DNA from: Telmatospirillum siberiense
Lineage (GTDB): Bacteria; Pseudomonadota; Alphaproteobacteria; Rhodospirillales; Magnetospirillaceae
Assembly (NCBI RefSeq): GCF_002845745.1
Contig: NZ_PIUM01000008.1
Span: 1-64,000 of the forward strand
DNA: 64,000 nt
Direction: 5' to 3'
Shown: positions 39,318-48,938 of the stretch, piece after piece
Layout of the letters: each line of letters opens with the position of its first letter
Position numbering within the stretch: the stretch's first letter is position 1
Made by a program: the position numbers and the translations under genes
The notes under the pieces: generated by a model
Seen by the model: only the letters and a program-made list of their open reading frames with translations
Told to the model about the DNA's origin: nothing
The model's database searches: none

Positions 39318-40406
39318 ATGACCGAGATCCCTCAGGACGCCCCCGCCTCTCTTTCCCCGGCAACGACCGGGGAACCCGCCGTAGAGCCCCCGGCAGATCG
39401 TAAGCCCCCCCCCTCGCCTGTCGTTTGGGGCTTCCTCGGCGGACTGTTCGGCGGCATCGTGGTATTCGTCGCGGCCATCGGTGGCCTGGCCGCCGCCTGG
39501 CCCGATCTGCGGGAAGCGGTCTTCGGAGATGAGCCTCGCCGGCTCACAACCCTCGAACATGCCATCGACGACCTTAATCCCCGCCTGGCCGCTGTCGAAC
39601 GCGAACTGAACCGGCGAAACGGAGAGGCCGACGCCACCGGATTGGCTCAGACGCTGGCACAGAAGGTCGCCGCGCTGGAGACCCAGGTCCACGCCCCCCT
39701 GGCCGACGCACGAGTGGGCTCCCTGGCCGAACGAAGCGACAGGCAGGCCGCGGACCTGTCTCGTCTGACCGCCGACGTTCAGTCCCTGCGCGGCGCCATC
39801 CCTCCGGAAGGGACCATCCTGCGCCTCGCCGAACGGGCTGAACTGGCCGAAAAGGCCGTCCGCGACATCGCCACACAACGCGCCTCCGCCCAGGCCGTCC
39901 TCCTGACCGTCGGACTCCTGCGCGACGCGGTCAACCGGGGCGACCCCTTTACGTTCGAACTGCAGGCCACCCGCAAAGTCTTGGCCGATCAGGCCGACAC
40001 CCCTCCCCTCGAAGCCCTGGCGCCGTTGGCCGATAAGGGTATCGCCCGTAAGGAGACGCTGCGAAACACCTGGCCCGAAGTGGAAAAGGCGATCCTGCGT
40101 TCCGCCGTGCTGGCACCAGACGGTAATTTCTGGGAACGGGCTCTCTATAAGGTAACGACGCTGGTCAACATCAGAAAGATCGATGGGCAGGGAACCGGCA
40201 CACAGGCGATCGTCGCCCGCGCGGAAACCCGAATCGGGGAAAGCGATCTGGCAAAAGCCGTCGAGGAACTCTCACATCTGGACGGCGCGCCGGCGGATGC
40301 CGCATCCGCCTGGTTGAAAGCGGCCAAGGACCGCGTCGCCGCCGATCGCGCTCTTTCCGAACTGTCGGCCGCCTCGGCCGCTCAGTCGACCAGAAACGGA
40401 AACTGA
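39318..40406 (+). CDS. Mic60/mitofilin-like membrane protein
   Basis: A 362-residue inner-membrane protein. A Pro/Ala-rich N-terminal tail (about 1-33), one membrane helix (about 37-60, FLGGLFGGIVVFVAAIGGLAAAW), a long coiled coil (about 75-170) and a C-terminal mitofilin-type domain (LYKVTTLVNIRKID, then AETRIGESDLAKAVEELSHL). This is the architecture of alphaproteobacterial Mic60 homologues, implicated in shaping intracytoplasmic membranes and related to the mitochondrial cristae organiser. Ribosome binding site AAGGA, 6 bases. The usual hemC/hemD neighbours are absent here. The assignment rests on the C-terminal signature. Confidence 0.75.
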   Translation: MTEIPQDAPASLSPATTGEPAVEPPADRKPPPSPVVWGFLGGLFGGIVVFVAAIGGLAAAWPDLREAVFGDEPRRLTTLEHAIDDLNPRLAAVERELNRRNGEADATGLAQTLAQKVAALETQVHAPLADARVGSLAERSDRQAADLSRLTADVQSLRGAIPPEGTILRLAERAELAEKAVRDIATQRASAQAVLLTVGLLRDAVNRGDPFTFELQATRKVLADQADTPPLEALAPLADKGIARKETLRNTWPEVEKAILRSAVLAPDGNFWERALYKVTTLVNIRKIDGQGTGTQAIVARAETRIGESDLAKAVEELSHLDGAPADAASAWLKAAKDRVAADRALSELSAASAAQSTRNGN

Positions 40407-40425
40407 CCAATGTCGGTTTTCCAAC

Positions 40426-40449
40426 CCGGTGATCGGACCCGATCACCGG
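40426..40449. terminator. Bidirectional hairpin between converging genes
   Basis: Perfect 11-bp arms CCGGTGATCGG and CCGATCACCGG around a 2-base centre, between the convergent Mic60-like and REC-GGDEF genes; the right arm covers the last codons of the latter. There is no T-run. The same palindrome type is in the dispersed repeat at 39212-39237, so it may be a repeat rather than a true terminator. Confidence 0.45.
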
Positions 40450-42137
40450 GGCTGGTTATCGGCAGCTTCTCCAGCGAACAAAAACCGTCCCCGCCCCGCC
40501 TGTTTAGCCTCATACATGGCCTTGTCGGCCGCGCAGACCAGTTCCTCCGCCGTGTGTCCATGCGTCGGATATAGGGCAATGCCGATGCTGGCGCCGATCT
40601 GCACCGAGGACTCATCGCTCTGCAGGGCGAAGGGAATGGAAAGCGCGCTCAGGATCTTTGCCGCCACCAATTGAGCATCGGCGGGCGACGCCATGTCCGG
40701 AAGAATGATGATGAACTCGTCGCCTCCCAGTCGCGCGACCGTATCGCTTTCACGGACGCACCCCTGAAGCCGCTCCGACAACGCAACAAGCAGATGGTCG
40801 CCGGCCAGATGCCCGTAACGGTCATTGACCGGCTTGAAACCATCCAGATCGAGAAACAGAACGCCGAGCAGCCCGCGCTCCCGAACCATCTTGGCCAGAG
40901 ATTGCTGCAGACGGTCGTGCAACAGGGAGCGGTTCGGCAATCCGGTCAAGGCGTCGTAGCTGGCCCGGTAGCGGATCCTCTCGGCCTCCTGTTTCTCGTC
41001 GGTAATGTCGGAAAAGACGCCGACATGATTGACCACATGGCCGTCGACATCGCGGATCAGGGACAAGGTCAGACGTTGCACGTAGATTTCGCCATTCTTC
41101 CGGCGGTTCCAGACCTCGCCATGCCAATGTCCCGTCCGTCCGAGCACCAGCCACATCGCCTCGTAGAATTTGCGATCGTGACGGCCCGAGGCGAGGATTC
41201 TGGGATTCCGCCCCACGACGTCCAGAAGATCGTAACCGGTCACCCGCTCGAAGGCGGGATTGACCGCGATGATGTGATTGGACCCGTCCGTCACCATCAT
41301 CGCCTCGTCCGTGGTCTCGAAAACGATGGAGGCCAGATGATGATGCCGCTCCGCCAGCTTGCGCTCCGTGATGTCACGAATGATCACCTCGGCGGCCGGA
41401 CGCTCCTGGTGGTCGATGGAGGCCAGACTCATCTCGCCATCGAATGCCGACCCGTCGAGACGCGACAGCCGGCATTCGACACGCTGGGGTTCGACGATCC
41501 CGCCCAAAGCCCGTTCCGCCGTCAACGCCGGCAAACGGCGTTGCGGGTCGCTCGGAACAAACAAGGCCGCAGGATCGAGCCCGATCAGTTCCTCGCGACA
41601 CGACGCCCGGAACATCACCATCGCCCGTTCGTTGGCAAACAGAATCGCATGGGCGCCACAAAGCAATATGGCGTCAGGCGACAGATCGACCAGCGTGCGG
41701 AAGCGCTCCTCGCTTTCCCGCAGGGCCCTGGCGGCGGCGGCGCGTTCGATGGCGTAACGAAGCGTCCTTTGCAACAGCGCCGCATCGGCGAAGCCCTTGA
41801 TCAGGAAATCCTGACACCCCCGCTGAACCGCCATGGTTCCGGCCATCCGGTCGGCCAAGCCGGTCAGGACCACCACCGGCGTCCGTGGCCAGGCCGTCAG
41901 AATGGCATCGACGGTTTCGGCACCGGAACTGTCCGGCAGCCCCAGATCGGTCAACACGACGTCGAAGCCCCCTGTCGCGGAAAGCTCCACCGCTTGGGCC
42001 AGCGTCGAAACCTCGGTCACGAGAAAAGGAACGTCGGAATTTTCCGCAAGAAGCAGCGAGACGAACCGGGCATCGCCGGGATTGTCCTCCACGACGAGAA
42101 CGTGGATGGCTTTGCTCCCCCCGCCAGCTTCATCCAT
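40443..42137 (-). CDS. REC-PAS-PAS-GGDEF response regulator/diguanylate cyclase
   Basis: A 564-residue cytoplasmic protein: receiver domain (about 11-130; acidic pocket E18-D19, phospho-acceptor Asp64 in VLTDLGLPDS, Thr/Ser position T92, Lys114), PAS (about 145-265), PAS (about 268-390) and GGDEF (about 395-560). The cyclase motif LGGDEF is intact and an RxxD inhibitory site (RESD) sits five residues before it, so an active, product-inhibited diguanylate cyclase is expected, controlled by phosphorylation. No partner kinase is adjacent. The ATG is preceded by a G-rich stretch (GGGG, about 7 bases). Confidence 0.93.
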   Translation of the reverse strand: MDEAGGGSKAIHVLVVEDNPGDARFVSLLLAENSDVPFLVTEVSTLAQAVELSATGGFDVVLTDLGLPDSSGAETVDAILTAWPRTPVVVLTGLADRMAGTMAVQRGCQDFLIKGFADAALLQRTLRYAIERAAAARALRESEERFRTLVDLSPDAILLCGAHAILFANERAMVMFRASCREELIGLDPAALFVPSDPQRRLPALTAERALGGIVEPQRVECRLSRLDGSAFDGEMSLASIDHQERPAAEVIIRDITERKLAERHHHLASIVFETTDEAMMVTDGSNHIIAVNPAFERVTGYDLLDVVGRNPRILASGRHDRKFYEAMWLVLGRTGHWHGEVWNRRKNGEIYVQRLTLSLIRDVDGHVVNHVGVFSDITDEKQEAERIRYRASYDALTGLPNRSLLHDRLQQSLAKMVRERGLLGVLFLDLDGFKPVNDRYGHLAGDHLLVALSERLQGCVRESDTVARLGGDEFIIILPDMASPADAQLVAAKILSALSIPFALQSDESSVQIGASIGIALYPTHGHTAEELVCAADKAMYEAKQAGRGRFLFAGEAADNQPR

Positions 42138-42287
42138 TGCCAGCCCCCCGGGCAGATTCGCCCAAACGGTGTCTTGCTAAAACTATTTTATCGCAAGAGG
42201 GGTAAGGATCAGGAAGAAAAAAAGAACAATGCCCATCGAAAAACCGGCAATCACTCGCAATAGGAGAATCGCATTTCGGCAATCATC

Positions 42288-42337
42288 ATAAAAATGCCGG
42301 CCACCACACCAATAATCGGTGCCTGTCGGCCGGCATT
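42288..42337 (-). terminator. Intrinsic terminator after valS
   Basis: On the minus strand, arms AATGCCGGCC and GGCCGGCATT (42293-42302, 42328-42337) form a stem directly followed by a T-run (five T, complement of 42288-42294). It lies about 40 bp past the valS stop, oriented to end valS transcription. Confidence 0.8.
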
Positions 42338-42375
42338 CCCCAGTTACCGAGTCTGATTTTATTTATATCGAGACG

Positions 42376-45021
42376 TCAGACAGTTGAGAATCGTTCCAAT
42401 GCTTCCGTCAGCTTATCCCGGGCGGCCACCCATTCACTCAAACGCTCCCGCTGCTCCTCGACCACCTCGGCCGGAGCCTTGGCAACGAATTCACGATTGC
42501 CGAGTTTCTTTTCGACCTTTTCGATATCCCCGGAAAGCTTGGCGATCTCCTTGGCCAGGCGGGCCTTCTCCTGCGCCAGGTCGATAACGTCGGCCAAAGG
42601 CAGCAGAATAGTCGCCTCGTCGACTACCACCTGAACAACCCCTTGGCCCTCGGCCTCCAAGACAAGATCGAGAGAAGCGGCACGGGCCAGCGTGAGGATG
42701 CTTTCGCGATGAGTGGCAAGGCGTCGTTTCGTCTCCTCACCGGCTCCCTTGACCTGCAGCGGCACGCGTGCGCCGGGCGGCACATTCATTTCCGCCCGGA
42801 CGGCCCGGATGCTGGAAATCAATTTTACCAGCCAGTCCAGTTCACGTCCGACGGCAGCATCCTCGAAATCCAGCGACGGCCAGGCGGCCGTCATCAGAAA
42901 ACCGCCGCGGTCACCGGCCAATTGCTGCCAAAGTTCCTCGGTGATGAAAGGCATGAAGGGATGCAAAAGATGCAGGATCTGGTCGAGCACCCAGGCCGCC
43001 GTGGCCCGCGTTTCCGCCTTGGCGGCCCCATCCTCGCCCTGCAGAATCGGCTTGGCGAATTCGAGATACCAGTCGCAGAAGCTGTTCCAGACGAATTGAT
43101 AAGCCGCATTCGCCGCATCGTTGAAACGATAGCTCTCGATGGCCTGGGAGACGCGCGCGGCCGCGTCGGACAATTTTCCCGCGATCCACCGGTTGACCTG
43201 CTCCCCGGCCTTCGTCGGATCAAACCCGGCGACGGGCAGGCACTCGTTCATCTGGCAGAAACGGGCGGCATTCCATAGCTTGGTCGCGAAATTGCGGTAC
43301 CCCTCGACACGGCTTTCGGCCAGTTTGATGTCGCGCCCCTGGGCTGCCAGAGCGGCCAGCGTGAAGCGCAGGGCGTCGCATCCATATTTGTCGATCAACA
43401 CCAGGGGATCGATGATGTTCCCCTTGGATTTCGACATCTTTTGCCCTTTTTCGTCGCGCACCAGGGCATGGATGTAGATTTCCCGAAAGGGTACGTCCCC
43501 CATGAAATGGAGACCCATCATCATCATCCGGGCGACCCAGAAAAAGATGATGTCGAACCCGGTAACCAGGACATCGGTCGGATAGTAGCGTGACAGCGCC
43601 GGTGTCTGATCCGGCCATCCCAGCGTGGAAAACGGCCACAGCGCCGAAGAGAACCAGGTATCGAGCACGTCCGCGTCGCGGGTCAGTTCCACCGGCTTGC
43701 CGTAATGCGCCTGTGCGGCGGCGGCGGCTTCCGCCTCGCTCAATTCGACGAAGTAATGGCCGTCCGGTCCGTACCAGGCCGGTACCTGATGGCCCCACCA
43801 GATCTGGCGCGAAATGCACCAGGGCTGGATGTTGCGCATCCATTCGTAATAGGTGTTTTCCCAGTGCTTCGGCACGAAACGGGTCCGGCCGGACTCGACC
43901 GCCTCGATAGCCGGTTTGGCCAGGGTCGCCGCATCGACGAACCATTGGTCGGTCAGCCAAGGCTCGATCACCACGCCGGAGCGATCTCCATAAGGCATCT
44001 GCAAGACATGCGGCTCGATCTTCTCGAGAAGCCCCAGTGCCTCGAACTCAGCGACGATCCTCTTGCGGGCCTCGTAGCGCTCGAGCCCCTGATAGGCGGC
44101 CGGCGCGTTCTCGTTGATATGAGCGTCGCGGTCGAGGATGTTGATCATTTCGAGGCTATGGCGCTTCCCGACCTCGAAGTCGTTGAAATCATGCGCCGGG
44201 GTGATCTTTACGGCACCGGTCCCCTTTTCGGGATCGGAATATTCATCGGCGATGATGGGAATCAAGCGGTCGGCGATGGGCAAGCGGACGAATTTTCCGA
44301 CCAGATCCTTGTAGCGGTCATCGTCGGGATGCACGGCCACGCCGCTGTCGCCCAGCATCGTCTCGGGACGTGTGGTCGCCACGATGATGAAACGGCCGGC
44401 CTCGCCCTCGATCGGATATTTCAGGTGCCACATATGCCCCCGCACCTCGCGCTGCTCGACCTCAAGGTCGGAAATGGCGGTGTGCAGCTTCGGATCCCAG
44501 TTGACCAGACGCTTGTCGCGATAGATCAGGCCTTGTTTGTAAAGATCGACGAACACCTTGCGAACGGCACGGCTCAAGCCCTCGTCCATGGTGAAGCGTT
44601 CGCGCGCCCAATCGGGCGAGGCGCCCAAACGCCGCAACTGGCGGGTAATGGTGCCCCCCGATTCGGCTTTCCACGTCCAGACCCGCTCGATGAATTTCTC
44701 GCGCCCCAGATCGTGGCGGGTCAGCTTTTCGGCGGCCATCTGGCGTTCCACCACCATCTGGGTGGCGATACCGGCATGGTCGGTCCCCGGCTGCCACAAG
44801 GCATCGAAGCCCCGCATGCGGTGATACCGGACCAGGATGTCCTGCAGGGTGAAGGTCAGGGCGTGCCCCATATGCAAGCTGCCCGTCACGTTGGGCGGCG
44901 GCATCATGATGGTGTAGGGCTGCCCACCGGCTTCCGGCCGGGCCGCAAACGCGCCCGACTCTTCCCAATTTTGATAGTGCCTCGGCTCGACCTCACCGGG
45001 TCGATAAGTTTTGTCCAGCAT
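42376..45021 (-). CDS. valS: Valyl-tRNA synthetase
   Basis: An 881-residue class I aminoacyl-tRNA synthetase charging tRNA-Val. HIGH-type motif in [13 protein letters not shown] (N-terminal), KMSKS motif in [14 protein letters not shown], editing domain in between, and a C-terminal coiled-coil arm ([21 protein letters not shown]...). The start is ATG 45021 ([13 protein letters not shown]), the usual N-terminus; the reading frame extends 23 codons upstream. Lies downstream of popZ in the same direction. Confidence 0.97.
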   Translation of the reverse strand: MLDKTYRPGEVEPRHYQNWEESGAFAARPEAGGQPYTIMMPPPNVTGSLHMGHALTFTLQDILVRYHRMRGFDALWQPGTDHAGIATQMVVERQMAAEKLTRHDLGREKFIERVWTWKAESGGTITRQLRRLGASPDWARERFTMDEGLSRAVRKVFVDLYKQGLIYRDKRLVNWDPKLHTAISDLEVEQREVRGHMWHLKYPIEGEAGRFIIVATTRPETMLGDSGVAVHPDDDRYKDLVGKFVRLPIADRLIPIIADEYSDPEKGTGAVKITPAHDFNDFEVGKRHSLEMINILDRDAHINENAPAAYQGLERYEARKRIVAEFEALGLLEKIEPHVLQMPYGDRSGVVIEPWLTDQWFVDAATLAKPAIEAVESGRTRFVPKHWENTYYEWMRNIQPWCISRQIWWGHQVPAWYGPDGHYFVELSEAEAAAAAQAHYGKPVELTRDADVLDTWFSSALWPFSTLGWPDQTPALSRYYPTDVLVTGFDIIFFWVARMMMMGLHFMGDVPFREIYIHALVRDEKGQKMSKSKGNIIDPLVLIDKYGCDALRFTLAALAAQGRDIKLAESRVEGYRNFATKLWNAARFCQMNECLPVAGFDPTKAGEQVNRWIAGKLSDAAARVSQAIESYRFNDAANAAYQFVWNSFCDWYLEFAKPILQGEDGAAKAETRATAAWVLDQILHLLHPFMPFITEELWQQLAGDRGGFLMTAAWPSLDFEDAAVGRELDWLVKLISSIRAVRAEMNVPPGARVPLQVKGAGEETKRRLATHRESILTLARAASLDLVLEAEGQGVVQVVVDEATILLPLADVIDLAQEKARLAKEIAKLSGDIEKVEKKLGNREFVAKAPAEVVEEQRERLSEWVAARDKLTEALERFSTV

Positions 45022-45112
45022 CGTCTGATGCCACTCCCAGAGTCGAAAAAAGGGAAAAGATGGCCGGTCCCCGAACCAGCGCAGGGCCAAGGGAACCGGC
45101 TGAATGGTCGTT

Positions 45113-45775
45113 TTAGAGCTTTTCGGCTCGGTTGACCATTTTCTCGATTTCTTTTTTTACGATCCGTTCGATCATGTAGGGCAGATTCTGGTCGAGCCAA
45201 TCCTTGATGAGGGACTTCAGAATCTCACGAACGATCTCTTCCAACGTCACGCCACCATTGCCGAGGCCGACGCCGCGCTCCTGAGCCACGGCGCGGGCCA
45301 ATTCGGCAAGCGCCGTCGTTGAGGCCGCCTGGACCGGCGGCGACAGCAGGCTTTCCTCGGCCACCTCGTCTTCCTCCGGTATCGGGAGCGGCTTGGCCGC
45401 CACGGGAAACGGCAGCGGCTCGGGTTCCGGCTCCGGCTCGAAAACGGGCTCCGGCTCGGACTCGAAGACGGGTTCGGGTTCGGGCTCGAAAACCGGCTCG
45501 GGCTCCTCCTCCGCCACCATGTCGTCGGTCAGTTCAAGAACGTCCTCGTCATTTTCCACCGGAAACGCGGGTTCCGGCTCCATTTCGAAAACAGGTTCTG
45601 GCTCGGGCTCGGGCTCGGGCTTAGGCGCCGGCTTCGGCGCGGCGGCCTTCGGTGGTTCTGCCGGTGGAGGTGGCGTCTTCACGGCCTCCTCGGCGTCATC
45701 TTCTGACAAAATCCGGCGAATGGAGGCCAGAATGTCCTCCATCGATGGCTCTTGCTGCGCCTTGTCGTCGCTCAT
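45113..45775 (-). CDS. popZ: PopZ-type polar organising protein (DUF2497)
   Basis: A 220-residue protein with the conserved N-terminal helix [19 protein letters not shown], a long acidic Pro/Glu-rich middle (about 35-150) built from repeated EPEPVF-type units, and the C-terminal helical oligomerisation module ([20 protein letters not shown], then [19 protein letters not shown]). In Caulobacter PopZ forms polar condensates that anchor ParB-parS. The order valS-popZ-tolC-pcm is the context in which this family occurs in many alphaproteobacteria. mipZ is 36 kb away in this window. Confidence 0.9.
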   Translation of the reverse strand: MSDDKAQQEPSMEDILASIRRILSEDDAEEAVKTPPPPAEPPKAAAPKPAPKPEPEPEPEPVFEMEPEPAFPVENDEDVLELTDDMVAEEEPEPVFEPEPEPVFESEPEPVFEPEPEPEPLPFPVAAKPLPIPEEDEVAEESLLSPPVQAASTTALAELARAVAQERGVGLGNGGVTLEEIVREILKSLIKDWLDQNLPYMIERIVKKEIEKMVNRAEKL

Positions 45776-45851
45776 GGCTCAACCATTCCCCAACGGGGCT
45801 TTACCCGAAGACGGTAAGCTTTGCAGGCCCCGCCCCGACACCCCCTGCAAT

Positions 45852-47270
45852 TCACTTGGCGCCATAGCTTGGCTCCACCTCGGTACCGATCCACTGGTCA
45901 CGCACATTATTGTAATGCTTGACGGGATCGTAAATCTGAACCGGCAGGGCAAGCGCCTGCGCGGTCAACTGTCCAACCGTACCCTTCAACTGGAAGGCCG
46001 CGACGGTTTCATCATGCCGGGCCTGCACCAGATTGACCTGGGCGTTCAACAATTCCTGCTCGGCGTTCAAGACGTCGAGCACGGTGCGGGATCCCACCTG
46101 CGATTCCCGCTGTACGCCTTCCAGGGCGATCTTCGCCGCCGCCACCTGATCGGTATAGGACGTGATACGGGCGCGGGCCGTGGCTAACCCTTCCCAGGCC
46201 TTCGTTACCGACTCGACCGTATCGCGGGTCGTCACATCGACATCGATGCGCGCCTGACCGGCGGTATGCTTCTGTGCGCGCAGGCGCGAATATTCCTGCC
46301 CCTGCTGATAAATCGGAACCGTCAGATTGACCGAGGCCTGATAGACGCGCTGGAAGGTCTCCGGCCCCGCATAGTCGTAGTTCCGCACGACCTGTCCGTT
46401 CAGCGTCACCGTCGGCTGCAATTCGCCGGCAACCATGTCAACGCCATGTTCGGCCGAATCATAGCTGTAACGCGCATTGGCGATATTGGGGTTTTCCCCC
46501 AAAGCCAAGTCGCGCGCCTGCTCGATCGAGTTGGGCAATCCGGGCACCGCGTCGGGTGCCGACAGATTTTCCGGCGGATGGCCGACCACGTTGGCGTAAT
46601 TGGCCTCGGCGGCGCGCAGATTTCCGGTGGCCTGCGTCCGATCGGCATGTGCGGCGGACAATCGCGATTCGGCCTGGGCAACATCGGTCCGCGTCACCTC
46701 CCCCACACGAAAACGATCGTTCGTCGCATCGAGCTGGCGTTGTAGCACCTGCTCGTTATTGATGCTGAGATCAAGCACCGACTGATATAGCACCACGTTC
46801 AGATAGGCGTTGACGACGTTCAGAAACACGGTCTGCTCGGTTGCAGCCAGAGCCGCGCGGGCCGCCGCCACCTGGGCTTCCGCCTGCTTCGTCTGGGCGA
46901 GAGTGCGGCCGCCTCGATAAAGCGGCTGGCTCACGCTCAGGCCGACATCCTTGCCGGACGACAACGTGTCTTGGTTGACGATCACCCTGCCATTGGACTG
47001 GGTGACCGGATTGAAAGCGGTGGACGGCGATTTGCTATAGGTGTCGGAGCGCGCGACGTCACCGGAAAGTTTGACTGTCGGCCGCCAATTGGACAAAGCC
47101 TGAGGCACCAGTTCATCGGTCGCGCGCAAATGCGCCCGCTGCGCCTCAAGCGTCGGATTGGTCATATAGGCGGTGGCCAAGGCCTCCTGCAATGTCTCGG
47201 CGTAAGCCGTACCGGTAAATCCACAGCCTGAGAGGATCAATCCAACGGCCAGGCATTTCTTCTTCAGCAT
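45852..47270 (-). CDS. tolC: TolC family outer-membrane efflux protein
   Basis: A 472-residue outer-membrane channel of the TolC type used by type I secretion and tripartite efflux. Signal peptide (KKKCLAVGLILSGCGFTGTAYAE, about 1-24), then two OEP repeats. Seen: ETLQEALATAYMTNPTLEAQRA, LSVSQPLYRGGRTLAQTKQAEAQV near the first repeat and VPIYQQGQEYSRLRAQKHTAGQ in the second. Ribosome binding site AGGTGA, 5 bases before ATG. No adjacent ABC exporter or adaptor gene, so its partners lie elsewhere. Confidence 0.94.
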   Translation of the reverse strand: MLKKKCLAVGLILSGCGFTGTAYAETLQEALATAYMTNPTLEAQRAHLRATDELVPQALSNWRPTVKLSGDVARSDTYSKSPSTAFNPVTQSNGRVIVNQDTLSSGKDVGLSVSQPLYRGGRTLAQTKQAEAQVAAARAALAATEQTVFLNVVNAYLNVVLYQSVLDLSINNEQVLQRQLDATNDRFRVGEVTRTDVAQAESRLSAAHADRTQATGNLRAAEANYANVVGHPPENLSAPDAVPGLPNSIEQARDLALGENPNIANARYSYDSAEHGVDMVAGELQPTVTLNGQVVRNYDYAGPETFQRVYQASVNLTVPIYQQGQEYSRLRAQKHTAGQARIDVDVTTRDTVESVTKAWEGLATARARITSYTDQVAAAKIALEGVQRESQVGSRTVLDVLNAEQELLNAQVNLVQARHDETVAAFQLKGTVGQLTAQALALPVQIYDPVKHYNNVRDQWIGTEVEPSYGAK

Positions 47271-47549
47271 CGATCACCTAAATGAGGGGGGACGGTTCGG
47301 CAAACCGCAGGCACACCCCACGCAATGTTACGGATACGATATCCACGTATGTAGAAATATCAAGCGCTTTGAGCGTTTTTCTAAGACAGAGCCTGGCAGT
47401 TTTGATGGAAAACCATGACAACTCGAAGCATCACATGTTTCATTTGGCGGATTCCAGGATACGAATGCCGAAAAAACCGCTCCCGATCCGATTGATCGCC
47501 TTGCGTTCTGATCAATCCTAAAGCAGATATCTTTCTAGTTTTTTAACCT

Positions 47550-48203
47550 TCAAAAGATGAATTCGGCTTTGCGATGAAATTCAGGCAAGGGCCGGACCGA
47601 GGCATCGACGATCACCCGGCTCGAAAAAACCTCGCCCACACGCGTGGTCACCGTAACCCGGCCCAGTCCCGTCTCGTCGGCGAGCACGGCGACCAATCGT
47701 CCGCCGCCGGTCAATTGCCGCAACAGCCGATCCGGTATCCGGGGAACGGCCCCCTCGATAACAATCACCTGATAGGGGCCATGCGCGGGATCGCCCTCGG
47801 TCAACGAACCGCCGACGACCGCCACATTATCGACGGAAAGACCCGCCAGCAGCGCACCAGCGCGCACCACCATCTCCCCGTCGCTTTCCAAGGCGACGAC
47901 GGTACTGGAAAGACGGGCCAGCACGGCCGCCGAATAGCCGGTTCCGCAACCGACGTCCAGCACGACGTCATCGGGATTGATATCGGCGGCCTGCAACATG
48001 GCGGCGAAAACCAAAGGCTCCATCAGATAACGACCGCCGGCGAGGTCGATGTCCTCGTCGAGATAGGCCACGCCCCGCAACTGCTTGGGCACGAAGGCCT
48101 CGCGCGGGACCTTGCCCAAGGCATCGATCACGGCGTTATTCGTGATGCGGTTGGTTCGGATCTGGTTCTCAACCATGTTATGCCGAGCAGCAGCGTAATT
48201 CAC
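47550..48203 (-). CDS. pcm: Protein-L-isoaspartate O-methyltransferase
   Basis: A 217-residue SAM-dependent methyltransferase of the PCMT family, which repairs isoaspartyl residues. Motif I VVLDVGCGTGYSAAVLARL, the family segment YLDEDIDLAGGRYLMEP and VIVIEGAVPRIPD are seen. Starts at GTG 48203 with GGGAGTGA 6 bases upstream. Precedes tolC in the same direction, as in many alphaproteobacteria. Whether it truly repairs isoaspartate is not proven for this subgroup. Confidence 0.88.
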   Translation of the reverse strand: MNYAAARHNMVENQIRTNRITNNAVIDALGKVPREAFVPKQLRGVAYLDEDIDLAGGRYLMEPLVFAAMLQAADINPDDVVLDVGCGTGYSAAVLARLSSTVVALESDGEMVVRAGALLAGLSVDNVAVVGGSLTEGDPAHGPYQVIVIEGAVPRIPDRLLRQLTGGGRLVAVLADETGLGRVTVTTRVGEVFSSRVIVDASVRPLPEFHRKAEFIF

Positions 48204-48494
48204 GATCGATCACTCCCGATGGCGGCCCGGAAACCGCCTGAAAATTCGCAAAACCCGTACAGCCAGCCTCCATGCGAGGGGCGCAGGAACGGCCGAGTTA
48301 TAACGGCCGGGCCAGACGAAGACAATGCCGCTCTGGCCGGGGGGCGGAGCCCAAGGCGGCCCCGTCTGTTTCAAGCCGTGAGCCCGCCGGCCAAAGCATT
48401 CGTCCGAGCCCCCCTTGACCACACTTCGGGGAATGTCTATAAACGCCCCCTCACGACCGGGCGGCAGCGCTAGGATGCTTTCGTTCCGGGCAGG

Positions 48495-48568
48495 GGCCGG
48501 GTGGCAGAGTGGCTATGCAGAGGACTGCAAATCCTTGTACGTCGGTTCGATTCCGGCCTCGGCCTCCA
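48495..48568 (+). tRNA. tRNA-Cys (anticodon GCA)
   Basis: Cloverleaf built by hand: acceptor GGCCGGG pairing with CTCGGCC (one G-U), D-arm GCAGAGTGGCTATGC, anticodon stem GAGGA/TCCTT around loop CTGCAAA (anticodon GCA), T-arm GTCGG-TTCGATT-CCGGC, discriminator T and encoded CCA. The U73 discriminator is the identity base of tRNA-Cys. Confidence 0.96.
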
Positions 48569-48737
48569 AACCCCGCCGAAAGCGGAGAGAATGTTGCAAA
48601 AACTTGAAAAAAGGGTTTGCACCAAGCTTTCCGACCTTGTTATAAGGCGGGCCCTGCCGGCATGATGCACGAAGCGCACCGTCCGGTCGTGAAAAACCAA
48701 GGAATTCGGTGACAGGCTCAAAAAAGCCAGTCTCCAT

Positions 48738-48812
48738 TCCCAGGTAGCTCAGTGGTAGAGCAAGCGGCTGTTAACCGCTTGGTCGGGGGTTCGAATCCCT
48801 CCCTGGGAGCCA
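48738..48812 (+). tRNA. tRNA-Asn (anticodon GTT)
   Basis: Acceptor TCCCAGG pairs with CCTGGGA; D-arm AGCTCAGTGGTAGAGC; anticodon stem AGCGG/CCGCT with loop CTGTTAA (anticodon GTT); T-arm GGGGGTTCGAATCCCTC; encoded CCA. Followed after 7 bp by a strong terminator. Everything to its right up to the lar genes is accessory in character. Confidence 0.96.
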
Positions 48813-48819
48813 AAAGAGA

Positions 48820-48850
48820 CCCCCGGAACTGAAAAGTTCCGGGGGTTTTT
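48820..48850 (+). terminator. Intrinsic terminator after tRNA-Asn
   Basis: 11-bp perfect stem CCCCCGGAACT / AGTTCCGGGGG (48820-48830, 48835-48845) with a GAAA tetraloop and a run of five T. Confidence 0.95.
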
Positions 48851-48938
48851 CTTGTGCCCCCATCCTTGATGGCAGACCCGATTTTGACCGGCGTGTAATC
48901 CGGCAGATCGCCGAGCTTCAGCATCTTGTCAGGCCGGA

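Noticed and set aside
43705-45135. 476-codon plus-strand frame
   Set aside because: Antisense to valS, whose synthetase motifs are unambiguous.
45319-46187. Ser/Gly-repeat frame (GSGSGSG...) on plus strand
   Set aside because: It is the complement of the Glu/Pro repeat of popZ; the repeat arises from the coding strand.
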